Below, in pieces: positions 24,949 to 33,967 of a stretch of DNA of 64,000 nucleotides. The notes beneath the pieces were generated by a model that saw only the letters and a program-made list of their open reading frames with translations, was not told where the DNA came from and searched no databases. The stretch comes from Accumulibacter sp. (GTDB lineage Bacteria > Pseudomonadota > Gammaproteobacteria > Burkholderiales > Rhodocyclaceae), in contig NZ_JAMTDX010000027.1 of assembly GCF_023806625.1 (NCBI RefSeq), forward strand, positions 1 to 64,000, read 5' to 3'. Each line of letters begins with the position of its first letter. The stretch's first letter is position 1. The translations under genes and the position numbers were made by a program.

Positions 24949-26247
24949 TCATTCCTGGTGCCAATCCATCCTGGCCAGAGGCCGGCCGGGAGTGGCCTTG
25001 ATGCCGGCAGCCAACCTATCGGCCGCGGGCCCCGCGTGTGCGAAAAACTTCTTCAGCCCCGGGCACAAGTAGTTGAGGCCGGGCTCGCCATCGGGCGTAC
25101 GCACTATCCGGTTCTTCGGGCACTCGCCCCAGCAATCGTTGAGGAACGCACAGGCCCGGCAGTACTGCGGGAGCGTCTCGGACTTGGCGTAGCCGAACTT
25201 AACCTGCGCCGGATCGAACACCATCTCGCCCAGCGACCGGTCGCGTATGTTGCCGAGTCGGTACTCGGGATAGACGTAGTGGTCACAAGCGTAGACGCTC
25301 CCATCGTGCTCGATGGCCACGCCCTTGCCGCAATTTTCGGAATGGATGCAGATCTGCGACGGCCGTCCCATGCGTTGCACGACCAGCGTCTCGCAGAAGT
25401 TGACCAGCACCTTGCCGAGGTCGCGGGCCATCCACTCGTCCCAGACCCTGCAGAGAAAATAGCCGTATTCGTCAGGGTCGACTGACCACGGGGTGACGAT
25501 CGACAGCGGGTGGTCGGGCTTCGCGCGCGGTGTTCCGACTTGCGGGGCCCGCGAGGCATCGCCGTGCCCCGGCGCCGTCGTCTCGAAACCGCGCGGCTCG
25601 ACAATCGGAATGAACTGCAGGTAGGTCGAGTCGAGCTCGCGCCGCAGGAAGCGGTAGACATCGAGGGGGCGCTTCGCGTTGTAGCGGTGGACGCAGGTCA
25701 GCGTGTTGAACGGAACGCCGGACCGCTTGAGCCACTCCCAGCCGCGCATTACGTCGTCGAAGGACGGCTGCCCGCGCTTCGTCGGCCGCATCGCGTCGTG
25801 GACATCCCTCGGGCCGTCGACAGACAGCCCGACCAGGAACCGATTGCCCTTCAGGAACTTCGCCCAGTCCTCATCGAGCAGCGTGCCGTTGGTCTGCAGG
25901 TCGTTGTCGATCCGTTGACCGGGCTTCGCGTACTTGCGCTGCAGGGCGACGACCTTCTCGAAGAAAGCGAGGCCAAGCAGCGTCGGCTCGCCACCCTGCC
26001 ATGAGAAGACGATCTCGTTGGCGGTCACGCTGCGGATGTAGTTGCAGATGAACGCCTCGAGGACATCGTCACCCATATGCCCGGGACCTGGTCCGCCCGC
26101 GAGATTCTCCTTGCTCAGGTAGAAGCAGTACGAACACCCCAGGTTGCACGCCGACCCGGCGGGCTTGGCCATGACGTGGAAACGGCGCGTCGCGCGGTCG
26201 CCCAGCCACTGGGGGGCGTGGTACTTGTCGATGGCAGTGTCCGGCAT
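24949..26247 (-). CDS. Anaerobic sulfatase-maturating enzyme (radical SAM, SPASM)
   Basis: Cytosolic enzyme of 432 residues that converts the sulfatase Cys to formylglycine without oxygen. The radical-SAM cluster motif CNLGCSYC is at 34-41. A conserved substrate/SAM region follows (VFSWQGGEPTLLGL, QTNGTLLD), then a SPASM domain with two auxiliary clusters (CIHSENCGKGVAIEHDG, YACDHYVYPEY, CRACAFLNDCWGECPKNR). Pairing with the sulfatase, same strand and order, makes the assignment firm. It is the first gene of the pair; no promoter was recognised. Confidence 0.92.
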   Translation of the reverse strand: MPDTAIDKYHAPQWLGDRATRRFHVMAKPAGSACNLGCSYCFYLSKENLAGGPGPGHMGDDVLEAFICNYIRSVTANEIVFSWQGGEPTLLGLAFFEKVVALQRKYAKPGQRIDNDLQTNGTLLDEDWAKFLKGNRFLVGLSVDGPRDVHDAMRPTKRGQPSFDDVMRGWEWLKRSGVPFNTLTCVHRYNAKRPLDVYRFLRRELDSTYLQFIPIVEPRGFETTAPGHGDASRAPQVGTPRAKPDHPLSIVTPWSVDPDEYGYFLCRVWDEWMARDLGKVLVNFCETLVVQRMGRPSQICIHSENCGKGVAIEHDGSVYACDHYVYPEYRLGNIRDRSLGEMVFDPAQVKFGYAKSETLPQYCRACAFLNDCWGECPKNRIVRTPDGEPGLNYLCPGLKKFFAHAGPAADRLAAGIKATPGRPLARMDWHQE

Positions 26248-26531
26248 CGGTGTAGTTGGACGGGGCTCCCAGTGGCCTGCTCACGGGCCCGATGATGCGG
26301 GCCAGGGTCGCCTGCCGAGTTGACCTAGCGCAAGAGAGTGCGGGAAATCGAAGCGCACCCTGGCGAGCGCAGCAGTGCCCACCAGGCGGAGTCAGGATCG
26401 AGGTCTGCTTCAGCAGTCCCTGAAAAGTGCTCTGAATCCCGGTCGCAGGGACGAGTTCTCGCACGACGGGCCAGGGCAGCTCGTCGGGCTGCGCGCCTGG
26501 CGCCTGTGCGCTGGCGCGCTGCGGGCACCTG

Positions 26532-26816
26532 CCGGGCGATGCGCCGATCGAATTCGTAGTCAGGCGGCGAATGAGCCTGCGGATCGTTCTCGTCCGCTTT
26601 GGCGTCGTGCATCTCCCGGAGCGGCGGCGAACGGGCGGGAATGAGGCGTGGCGGCGAGGTCGGTTCGCCCAGATCGGTCAGGCTCTTGCGCGCGGCGCCG
26701 GCGTCGGCGATCAAGGCTGTGATTCGCATCTCGCCGCAGCGGCGTCGGTAGACGAGCGACAAGACCTCAGCGAACCGGGCGGGCAGCAGCGCCCAGAGGG
26801 CGCGGGCGGCCCGACG
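26532..26816 (-). mobile_element. Relic of an IS91-like transposase C-terminus
   Basis: About 95 codons in one frame recall the C-terminal tail of IS91-family (Y2) transposases: ALWALLPARFAEVLSLV, a degraded cysteine region (RRRCGEM), RITALIADAGAARKSLTDLG, EPTSPPRLIPAR and the closing PPDYEFDRRI. No start, catalytic tyrosines or ends are present. The zinc-ligand cysteines are mostly lost. Confidence 0.45.
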
Positions 26817-26838
26817 GTGGATGGCTTCGCTTCCCCGC

Positions 26839-26919
26839 GGTGCGTCTGCGCGACACGGCGGGCGATGCTCGATTTCTGCGGCGAGCACGACCTCGACCGC
26901 CGATTGCAGCGGGGGAGGG
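26839..26919 (+). repeat. Direct repeat, right copy
   Basis: 81 bp matching 22081-22166 with a few substitutions and about 5 bp missing. It encodes ATRRAMLDFCGEHDLDR where the intact gene has ATRRAMLELCGEHDLDR, and includes the G-rich sequence after the stop codon. Confidence 0.75.
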
Positions 26920-27245
26920 CGCGGCGACCCGGTGAGGGCGAGGGCTGCAGGCCGCGCGCGGCGTCCGGCGGCGGCGAGCCGTCGGTGAAACGACCAGTCG
27001 GGCTCCTTGCCAAACACATTTTTTCCAGGAGGCTCGGTCGGCTCCCCGGGCTCGTCCAACAGACGGTTCAGATCGTGGCTTCGCTTCGCTCACACGCTCC
27101 AACCTCTTTCGTCAGCGCCATAGAATTCGATCATGCCCGAGATAATGACGCCACGCTGCGAAGGACTGTCCAGCGGATCCGCCCGGAGCAATCATGAGTC
27201 CGCGGGACTGCGCGCGAAACGATGCCGTTTGAAATAGGCCTCGTG

Positions 27246-27767
27246 TCAGATCGCCTTGAGGTCGTTCAGATAGCGTTGCCAGTTGTGCACGTAGTGTTCG
27301 GCGCTCAAGCGCAGCCGGGCGACTTCGTCGTCGCCGAGCTGGCGGATGATCTTGCCCGGCGAACCCATGACCAGCGAGTGGTCGGGGATCAGCTTGCCTT
27401 CGGGGATCAGCGTGTTCGCGCCGATCAGGCAGCCGCGGCCGATGACCGCCTTGTTGAGTATGACCGAGCCGATGCCGATCAGCGCACCGTCGCCGATCGT
27501 GCAGCCGTGGAGCATGACCAGGTGGCCGACGGTGACCTCACGTCCGATGGTCAGCGGCACGCCCTCGTCGGTGTGCAGGACGCAGTGATCCTGGATGTTG
27601 CTGCCCTCGCCGATGACGATCGGGTCGTTGTCGCCGCGCACGGTGGTTCCCCACCAGATCGACGCGTGGCGTTCGAGACGCACGTCGCCGATGACGATCG
27701 CGTTGGCGGCGACCCAGCTCTGCGGGTCGATCTGCGGGTGGCGGGTGCCGAGGGCGTAAAGGGTCAT
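27246..27767 (-). CDS. Gamma carbonic anhydrase-like hexapeptide protein (YrdA family)
   Basis: Left-handed beta-helix protein of 173 residues built of hexapeptide repeats (VIGDVR, VIGEGS, TIGREV, TIGDGA, VIGRGC). Candidate metal-binding histidines are at 61/65, 82 and 87 (VGHLVMLHGC), as in gamma-class carbonic anhydrases. YrdA-type members bind zinc; catalysis is often not shown. The ATG at 27767 gives the family N-terminus; longer in-frame extensions belong to the shadow of the permease gene. Confidence 0.9.
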   Translation of the reverse strand: MTLYALGTRHPQIDPQSWVAANAIVIGDVRLERHASIWWGTTVRGDNDPIVIGEGSNIQDHCVLHTDEGVPLTIGREVTVGHLVMLHGCTIGDGALIGIGSVILNKAVIGRGCLIGANTLIPEGKLIPDHSLVMGSPGKIIRQLGDDEVARLRLSAEHYVHNWQRYLNDLKAI

Positions 27768-27808
27768 CGCTGGAGCCTCTTGGGACTGTCGGAAGCCCGA
27801 TTGTAGCC

Positions 27809-29022
27809 CTACTGGTGGCGCAACGCCTCGATCGGGTCGAGTGCTGCGGCGCGGTGCGCCGGGTAATAGCCGAAGAAGATGCCGACCCCCGCGGCCACGG
27901 CGAAGGCGACGAGCACCGACCCGCCGGAAATGACGATCGCCATGTCGGTCAGCGCGTTGGTCAGCAATGCTCCGCCGACGCCGAGAGCGAGCCCGAGCAG
28001 GCTGCCGGCGATCGAGATCATCAGCGCCTCGAGCAGGAATTGCGCGAGGATGTCGCGCTCGCGCGCGCCGATCGCCATGCGGATGCCGATCTCGCGTGTC
28101 CTCTCGGTCACCGAGACGAGCATGATGTTCATGATCCCGATTCCGCCGACGAGCAGCGACACCGATGCGATCGCTCCGAGCAGCACGGACATCACGCGTG
28201 TCGTCTCGGCCGCCGAGTCGGCCGCGGCGGCCAGATTGCGGATGAAGAAGTCGTTGTCCTGTCCTTCGCGCAGGCGGTGGCGCTGGCGCAACAGCGCGGT
28301 CATGTCCCTTTCGACGGCCGGCATCGCCTCGGCGGAAGTGGCCTGGACCATGATCATGCGCACCGAGCCGACGAAGGGCGTGCCGAATACCTTGCGCTGC
28401 GCGGTGCTCAGCGGGATGATCACCGTGTCGTCCTGATCGCGGCCGTCGAGGTTCTGTCCCTTCGGCCCGAGCACACCGATGATCACGAACGGGCTCTGGC
28501 GGATGCGGATCGTCTGGCCGAGCGGGTCGTCGGTGCCGAAGAGGTTCTCGGCGGCGGTGCGGCCGATCAGCGCGACCCGGGTCGCCGAGCGCACATCGGA
28601 ATCGCCGAACGGGTAGCCGGCGACGATCGTCCACGCGCGGGCGTCGAGGTAAGGTGGCGTGGTTCCGACGACCGTCGAGCTCCAGTTGTTCGCCCCATGG
28701 ACGAGCTGCTGGGTGCCCTGATGCACCGGTGCGACGTTAACCACGCCCTCGAGTTCGGCGATCGCCTCGGCGTCGGCGACGGTCAGCGTCGGGCCACCGC
28801 CGCCCCCGCTGCGCAGTCCGGCGGCGCTCGTCGATCCCGAGATGACGATGTACAGGTTGCTGCCCATCGTGCTGATCGTCTGCGCGACCGCGTACTGGGC
28901 GCCCTGACCGATGGCCATCATCAGGACCACCGAGCCGACGCCGATGACCATGCCGAGCATGGTCAGCGCCGTGCGCAGGCGGTTCGCGCCCATCGCCTGC
29001 CAGGCCTCGCCGAGCATCGCCC

Positions 29023-29029
<7 letters not shown>
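27809..29029 (-). CDS. MacB-type ABC transporter permease
   Basis: Inner-membrane protein of 406 residues. The first membrane segment is at about 20-45 (ALTMLGMVIGVGSVVLMMAI), a periplasmic MacB core domain spans about 50-270, and three FtsX membrane segments lie in the C-terminal 130 residues, including VSLLVGGIGIMNIMLVSVTERTREIGIR in part. MacB-class systems are mechanotransmitters that expel substrates or lipoproteins rather than pumping across the membrane. Its start overlaps the ATPase gene end by 7 bp. No MacA-type adaptor or outer-membrane channel is adjacent. Confidence 0.9.
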
Positions 29030-29730
<701 letters not shown>

Positions 29731-29949
29731 CGCCGTTCTCCGGTCCGCTGACGCGGCGTGTCGGCCGGCCGGCGGTCGGCGAGGGCAGTCGGGGTGGCGC
29801 GACGGCCGCGCAGTCCGGGAAAGCGGACAGCGGCGAGGATGACTGCGGGGACGGTGCCAGGGGACATTTTTCGCTAGTATAGCGAGCCTCGCGGACTTGC
29901 CGTACGCCCGGCTGCCTGCGTCGCACAGGGGAAAGGGCGGAACGGTTTC

Positions 29950-30381
29950 ATGGGAGATGCGGCGTTGCCCTGGATGGAGTTGCTCACTCTCGGCGTCCTG
30001 CTCGGCGCTGCGGGCTTCTGGTACGACAGCTTCCAGGCGCGCGCGGCGGGAATGGACGCGGCGCGGGCGGCCTGCCGGGCCGAGCACCTGCTGCTCCTCG
30101 ACGACACCGTGGCCCTCGTCGCCCTGCGCCTGGCGCGCGACGACGATGGCCGGTTGCGCCTGAAGCGCGTCTATGCCTTCGAATACAGCGATACCGGCGA
30201 CAACCGGCGGGCAGGGCAGGTGACGTTGCTCGGCCAGGCGTTGCTCAGCGTGCATCTGGCGGCCGAGGCGCGGGCGCGCCCGACGCTGTCGCTCGTCTCG
30301 GGCCTGCCCGCGGAAAGTGCTGCGCCGCGGGTAGGCGATGGCGAGGCGGGCGAGTGTCCGGCGAGGCGCCCGAAGCAGTGA
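29950..30381 (+). CDS. DUF3301 membrane-anchored protein
   Basis: A 143-residue protein with one N-terminal membrane segment (about 9-24, LLTLGVLLGAAGFWYDS) and the DUF3301 pattern (CRAEHLLLLDDTVAL, RLRLKRVYAFEYSDTGDNRRAG). Function unknown. The TGA overlaps the GTG start of the next gene (GTGA), so the two are translationally coupled. Confidence 0.85.
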   Translation: MGDAALPWMELLTLGVLLGAAGFWYDSFQARAAGMDAARAACRAEHLLLLDDTVALVALRLARDDDGRLRLKRVYAFEYSDTGDNRRAGQVTLLGQALLSVHLAAEARARPTLSLVSGLPAESAAPRVGDGEAGECPARRPKQ

Positions 30382-31037
30382 ATTACCTCGCGCACGCTTT
30401 GCTCGCCGGGGCCGACGACGACTGCCGCTTCGGTGGGATCATCGGCGACTTCGTCAAGGGGCCGTTGGCCCCGGCCGGACTCGCCGAGGGCGTGCTGCGC
30501 GGCGTCGTGCTGCACCGGAAGATCGACGGCTTTGCCGATGGCCATCCGGCGTTCAGGCGCAGCCGGCAGCGGATCAGCGGCGCGCGCCGGCGCTACGCCG
30601 GGGTGATCGTCGACCTCTTCTACGATCACTTCCTCGCGGTGTTCTGGTCGAGGTACTGCGCGACACCGCTCGAAGCCTTTGCCGCCGAGGTCTATGCGCT
30701 GCTCGAGCGGCGACCGCTGCCCGGGCGGCTGGCGACGATCTTTCCGCGAATGCGCGAAGAAGACTGGCTGACCGGCTACCGCCGTCCCGAGGCGGTCGCG
30801 CTCGCGCTCGAGCGGATCGCCGAACACCGCGCTCGGCCGGGCAATCCGCTCGCCGCGGCGGGAGAGGAACTCGCCCGGGAGTACCAGGGCCTGGCCAGCG
30901 ACTTCCTCGAGTTCTTCCCCGCCGTCGAAGAGTTCGCCGGGGCTTTCATCGGACAAGCGCCAAAGACTTCGCCGGGCGGCAGCGGCCGGGTCGCCTGCGC
31001 CGGTCCATGGCCGGCCGCTGCGTCGCGAGTCACCTAG
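30378..31037 (+). CDS. acpH: Acyl carrier protein phosphodiesterase (DUF479)
   Basis: AcpH-type HD-like hydrolase of 219 residues that removes the phosphopantetheine arm from acyl carrier protein. Signatures are MNYLAHALLA, GGIIGDFVKG, GVVLHRKIDGFADGHPAF and IVDLFYDHFLA. The GTG at 30378 matches the family start NYLAH exactly; an upstream GTG at 30354 is less likely. Its stop overlaps by 3 bp the stop of the convergent outer-membrane gene. Confidence 0.88.
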   Translation: MNYLAHALLAGADDDCRFGGIIGDFVKGPLAPAGLAEGVLRGVVLHRKIDGFADGHPAFRRSRQRISGARRRYAGVIVDLFYDHFLAVFWSRYCATPLEAFAAEVYALLERRPLPGRLATIFPRMREEDWLTGYRRPEAVALALERIAEHRARPGNPLAAAGEELAREYQGLASDFLEFFPAVEEFAGAFIGQAPKTSPGGSGRVACAGPWPAAASRVT

Positions 31038-31921
31038 AAACCGGTGACGAACTTGAAGAAGAACTTGTTGCCCTGGAAGCCGTTGTCGACTCCGGTCTCG
31101 TGGTTCCAGCTGGCGACGAAGCTCATTCCCTGGTAGTTGTACTGGAGCGCCGGGCCGTAGGCGAAGACGCGGGTGCGGTTGCCGACGTTCTGGCCGTTCC
31201 GCTTGTCGTCGGTGGTCTGCGTCAGGTAGTAGCCGGCGAGGCCGATGCCCCACGGGCCGAAGTGCTGCCCGACGAGGTAGTCCATGTGGAAATCGTCGCC
31301 CGACTGATAGTTGGTGTCGCGGTTCTCGGCCTTGATGTTGTACATCAGTTTCGCCGAGACCTCGAAACCGCTCTGGTTCAGGTAGGTGAAGGCGAAGATC
31401 GGCTCGAAGCTGAAATAGTTCGCGCCCAGAGTCTCCGTTGGATTGTTGGCGTTGTACTTGCCGGTCGGCAGGTAGATGTCGAGGCCGACGGTCAGGTGCC
31501 AGTCGGGCGGGAAGTGCCAGCCGATGATCAGCGGGTCGATGACGATGTCGCCGAAGCCGAAGGTGCTGCCGCTGCCGATTCCCGGGAAAGGCGTCTTCAT
31601 CCGCTGGTAGGCCAGCGGAACGATCGCATGCACGGCCCAGTCTCCGCCGAGAATCTTGTAGCCGGAGACGTGGATGAAGCGCAGCGCGTCGAAGGTCGCG
31701 TTGACCTCGAGGCCGGGGACCTTGTTGCCGGCGTTGTCGCGGTAGTCGCCCTCGTAGTAGCCGAGATAGTTGATGAAGTAGTTGCCGGGTGGCGGCAGCG
31801 CCCCAGCCATGAAATTCTCCGAGCCGTTCGGGTACTGCCCGGGGCCTTCGCGGGCCAGCACCGTCGAGTCGGAGAGCAGCGCGGCCAGCGCCAGGGGCAG
31901 CAGCCTGTACTTCGCCTTCAT
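31034..31921 (-). CDS. SphA/MetA-type outer-membrane channel protein
   Basis: Outer-membrane beta-barrel of 295 residues in the 'phenol MetA degradation' (SphA) family, thought to pass hydrophobic or aromatic compounds. It has a signal peptide (1-24), alternating aromatic strands through the length and a C-terminal Phe (FFFKFVTGF), the usual barrel-assembly signal. GGGAGGA stands 5 bp before the ATG at 31921. An HpaB/AbfD-like flavoprotein lies upstream on the same strand, about 180 bp away, and could form a loose functional pair. Confidence 0.82.
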   Translation of the reverse strand: MKAKYRLLPLALAALLSDSTVLAREGPGQYPNGSENFMAGALPPPGNYFINYLGYYEGDYRDNAGNKVPGLEVNATFDALRFIHVSGYKILGGDWAVHAIVPLAYQRMKTPFPGIGSGSTFGFGDIVIDPLIIGWHFPPDWHLTVGLDIYLPTGKYNANNPTETLGANYFSFEPIFAFTYLNQSGFEVSAKLMYNIKAENRDTNYQSGDDFHMDYLVGQHFGPWGIGLAGYYLTQTTDDKRNGQNVGNRTRVFAYGPALQYNYQGMSFVASWNHETGVDNGFQGNKFFFKFVTGF

Positions 31922-32103
31922 GAATCCTCCCTCGTGAGTTCCCTGGGCATCGGCCACCGGACGGTCGTCCGACCTTCAGGTCATCCGCCATCGTACCCGA
32001 GCGGGGCGCCGCCGTTGCCGATCGCACTGGCCTTCGAGCAACTGCTGTGGCGAAGAAACCACGCTGGCGGTCCGGGCGCGCTGGCCGGCCGCCGACCGGT
32101 CGA

Positions 32104-33714
32104 TCAGGAACGCCCGGCCTTGCCCGGTACCGGCACCATGATCGCCTGTCCCGGCGCCGAACAGCCGGCGTCGCAGCAGCGACCCGGTTGTCGGTTGCGA
32201 GTGATCGGTCGCGACTCGTCGTGCAGGACGCCGCGCTCGAGCAGCCTTTCGACGAGTTCGACCTTGTTGCCGACCGGGTAATTGCGCCAGATCTCCTGCT
32301 TCATCGCCGCCGGCGACCCGCCGCCGTGCAGGCTGATCACTGAGTACCAGCCGCCCTGGTACGACGCGGTGAGGTCCTCGATGAAGCGCGCGACCTCGAT
32401 TCGCTTGTCGTAGGGCACGTCGGGGTTTGCGCGCAGGAGTTCGGCCAGCGTCGCTGCAGTTTCCGGATTGTGGTCCTCGTCAGGCCCCGGAAGCGCGACG
32501 ATCAGCCCGCCCGAGACCTCGTGCGCGAGCCGGTGCATGTCGTAGATCTGCGTGGCGAGGAGCAGCTTGCCGATGTTCGCGAAGACCGGGTCGGGCATGA
32601 AGCTGCCGCTGTACTCGTCGCGTGTGGCATAGACGCTGGCCGCGACACCGCAGGCGTAGAATCCCTCGATGATGCTGATCAGTTCGACCATCGGGTCGCG
32701 CAGGCTCGCCTTGCGCTGCGGATCGAGCCCGTTGGCCTCGCAGATCAGCGCACCGGCGCCGATCAGCAGGTCGCCGAAACCGGCCCGGGCGGCGATGCAG
32801 CTGTGCCGATGGTGGGTTGCGTAGTCGTAGGTCAGAGACGCCGAGTGTTCCCATTCGCCGGCAAAGAAGACGCGTTCCCAGGGCACGAAAACCTCGTCGA
32901 AGACGACCACACCGGTCGACTGACCGTAGCGCCGCGAGAACAGCGCCGCGCCGTGTTCGGGCTTCTCGCCGGGGCGCCCCGCGGGGCGCGCGACGATCGT
33001 CACCCCGGGAGCGTCGACGGGTACTGCGCAGCAGACTGCGAAATCGGCGTCGGCGGCGCCCATGTTGCGCCCCGGCATGACCAGGAACTCGTGCATGTAC
33101 GGCGCGCCGGTGACGATCGCCTTGCAGCCCGAAATGACGATCCCGCCGGCTCTTCTGCCGGAAACATGGACGTAGGCGTCGGGGTTGTCCTGTTCGTGCG
33201 GACGGCGCGAGCGGTCGCCCCTGGCGTCGGTCATCGCGATGCCCAGCGCCAGATCGCCGGCCTGCACCGCGTCGAGATAGGCAGCAAAGCGCGCGCGGTG
33301 CTCGCTGTTGCCGCGCGCGTCGTCGATCCGCGCGCAGACCTGGTGGATCGCGTTCAGCGCGTCGTGCGCCAGATAGCGCTGGGCGCAGCCCGTTTCCTGG
33401 CAGAGCAGGCGAACGGCTTCGAGCTTGTCGAGCAGGTCGCCGGCCGATTCGTCGATGTGCAGCATGCGGTTGACGGTCCGGCCGGTCGCCGTTTGCACGG
33501 CAGTCATCAGCTTCGACTTCGCTGGATCGAGTGCGAAGTCGTAGGTCAGCGCGAGTGCGTTGATTCCCGGTTGCAGCGCCGGGGAGTCGGCGACCGAGGC
33601 GATCGACTGGCCATCGACATAAACCCTCGGCGAGCAGCGGCGCAGCGAGTCGCGGTAATCCGCGCCGCTCATCAGTCTGGACGTGGGTGGGACCGCGGGC
33701 GGTGTCGAATTCAT
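32104..33714 (-). CDS. HpaB/4-hydroxybutyryl-CoA dehydratase-like flavoprotein
   Basis: A 536-residue member of the acyl-CoA-dehydrogenase-like HpaB superfamily. From memory of the family it resembles 4-hydroxybutyryl-CoA dehydratase (AbfD) throughout: SLRRCSPRVYVDG, TGRTVNRMLHI, AMTDARGDRSRRP, VVFDEVFVPWERVF and ISLHGGGSPAA. AbfD binds a 4Fe-4S cluster through Cys99, Cys103, His292 and Cys299. The matching positions here are Cys110, Tyr114, His302 and Ala309, so two ligands are missing and the dehydratase reaction is unlikely. A monooxygenase or other flavin role fits better. AGGAG lies before the ATG at 33714. The last 40 residues are Arg/Pro/Cys-rich and outside the family. Confidence 0.8.
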   Translation of the reverse strand: MNSTPPAVPPTSRLMSGADYRDSLRRCSPRVYVDGQSIASVADSPALQPGINALALTYDFALDPAKSKLMTAVQTATGRTVNRMLHIDESAGDLLDKLEAVRLLCQETGCAQRYLAHDALNAIHQVCARIDDARGNSEHRARFAAYLDAVQAGDLALGIAMTDARGDRSRRPHEQDNPDAYVHVSGRRAGGIVISGCKAIVTGAPYMHEFLVMPGRNMGAADADFAVCCAVPVDAPGVTIVARPAGRPGEKPEHGAALFSRRYGQSTGVVVFDEVFVPWERVFFAGEWEHSASLTYDYATHHRHSCIAARAGFGDLLIGAGALICEANGLDPQRKASLRDPMVELISIIEGFYACGVAASVYATRDEYSGSFMPDPVFANIGKLLLATQIYDMHRLAHEVSGGLIVALPGPDEDHNPETAATLAELLRANPDVPYDKRIEVARFIEDLTASYQGGWYSVISLHGGGSPAAMKQEIWRNYPVGNKVELVERLLERGVLHDESRPITRNRQPGRCCDAGCSAPGQAIMVPVPGKAGRS

Positions 33715-33954
33715 GATTGCTCCTGATGGAGATGGCCAAAGTTGGCGAGTGGGTCGAGCACCGCTCGCCGGCCAAAGGCTTCGCCCGAGTATACGCGATC
33801 CGGTTGTGCGGCGATCGGCGGACCGATGCGCCTCTGCCCGGGCCTGGCGCAGCGCTTGGGCGTCGGTCGAAATCCGCGGCCAGGCCTTCATTTGCCCGAT
33901 GCTCAGCCGTAGACTGTCTTCGCCGGGTTGCTTCACTGGCTGAGGACATCAAAC

Positions 33955-33965
33955 GGGGGGGGGGG
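33955..33965 (+). repeat. 11-G homopolymer in a ribosome-binding region
   Basis: Eleven consecutive G residues end 2 bp before the ATG of the chemoreceptor gene and replace its Shine-Dalgarno region. Tracts of this length are prone to slipped-strand length change. Confidence 0.85.
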
Positions 33966-33967
33966 CG

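Larger units (their letters stand above)
26248..27245. other. Gene-free kilobase after the sulfatase segment
   Basis: No intact gene. It holds the IS91-like transposase relic (26532-26816) and the degraded right copy of the 80-bp repeat (26839-26919). The rest shows nothing I can name. Confidence 0.6.
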
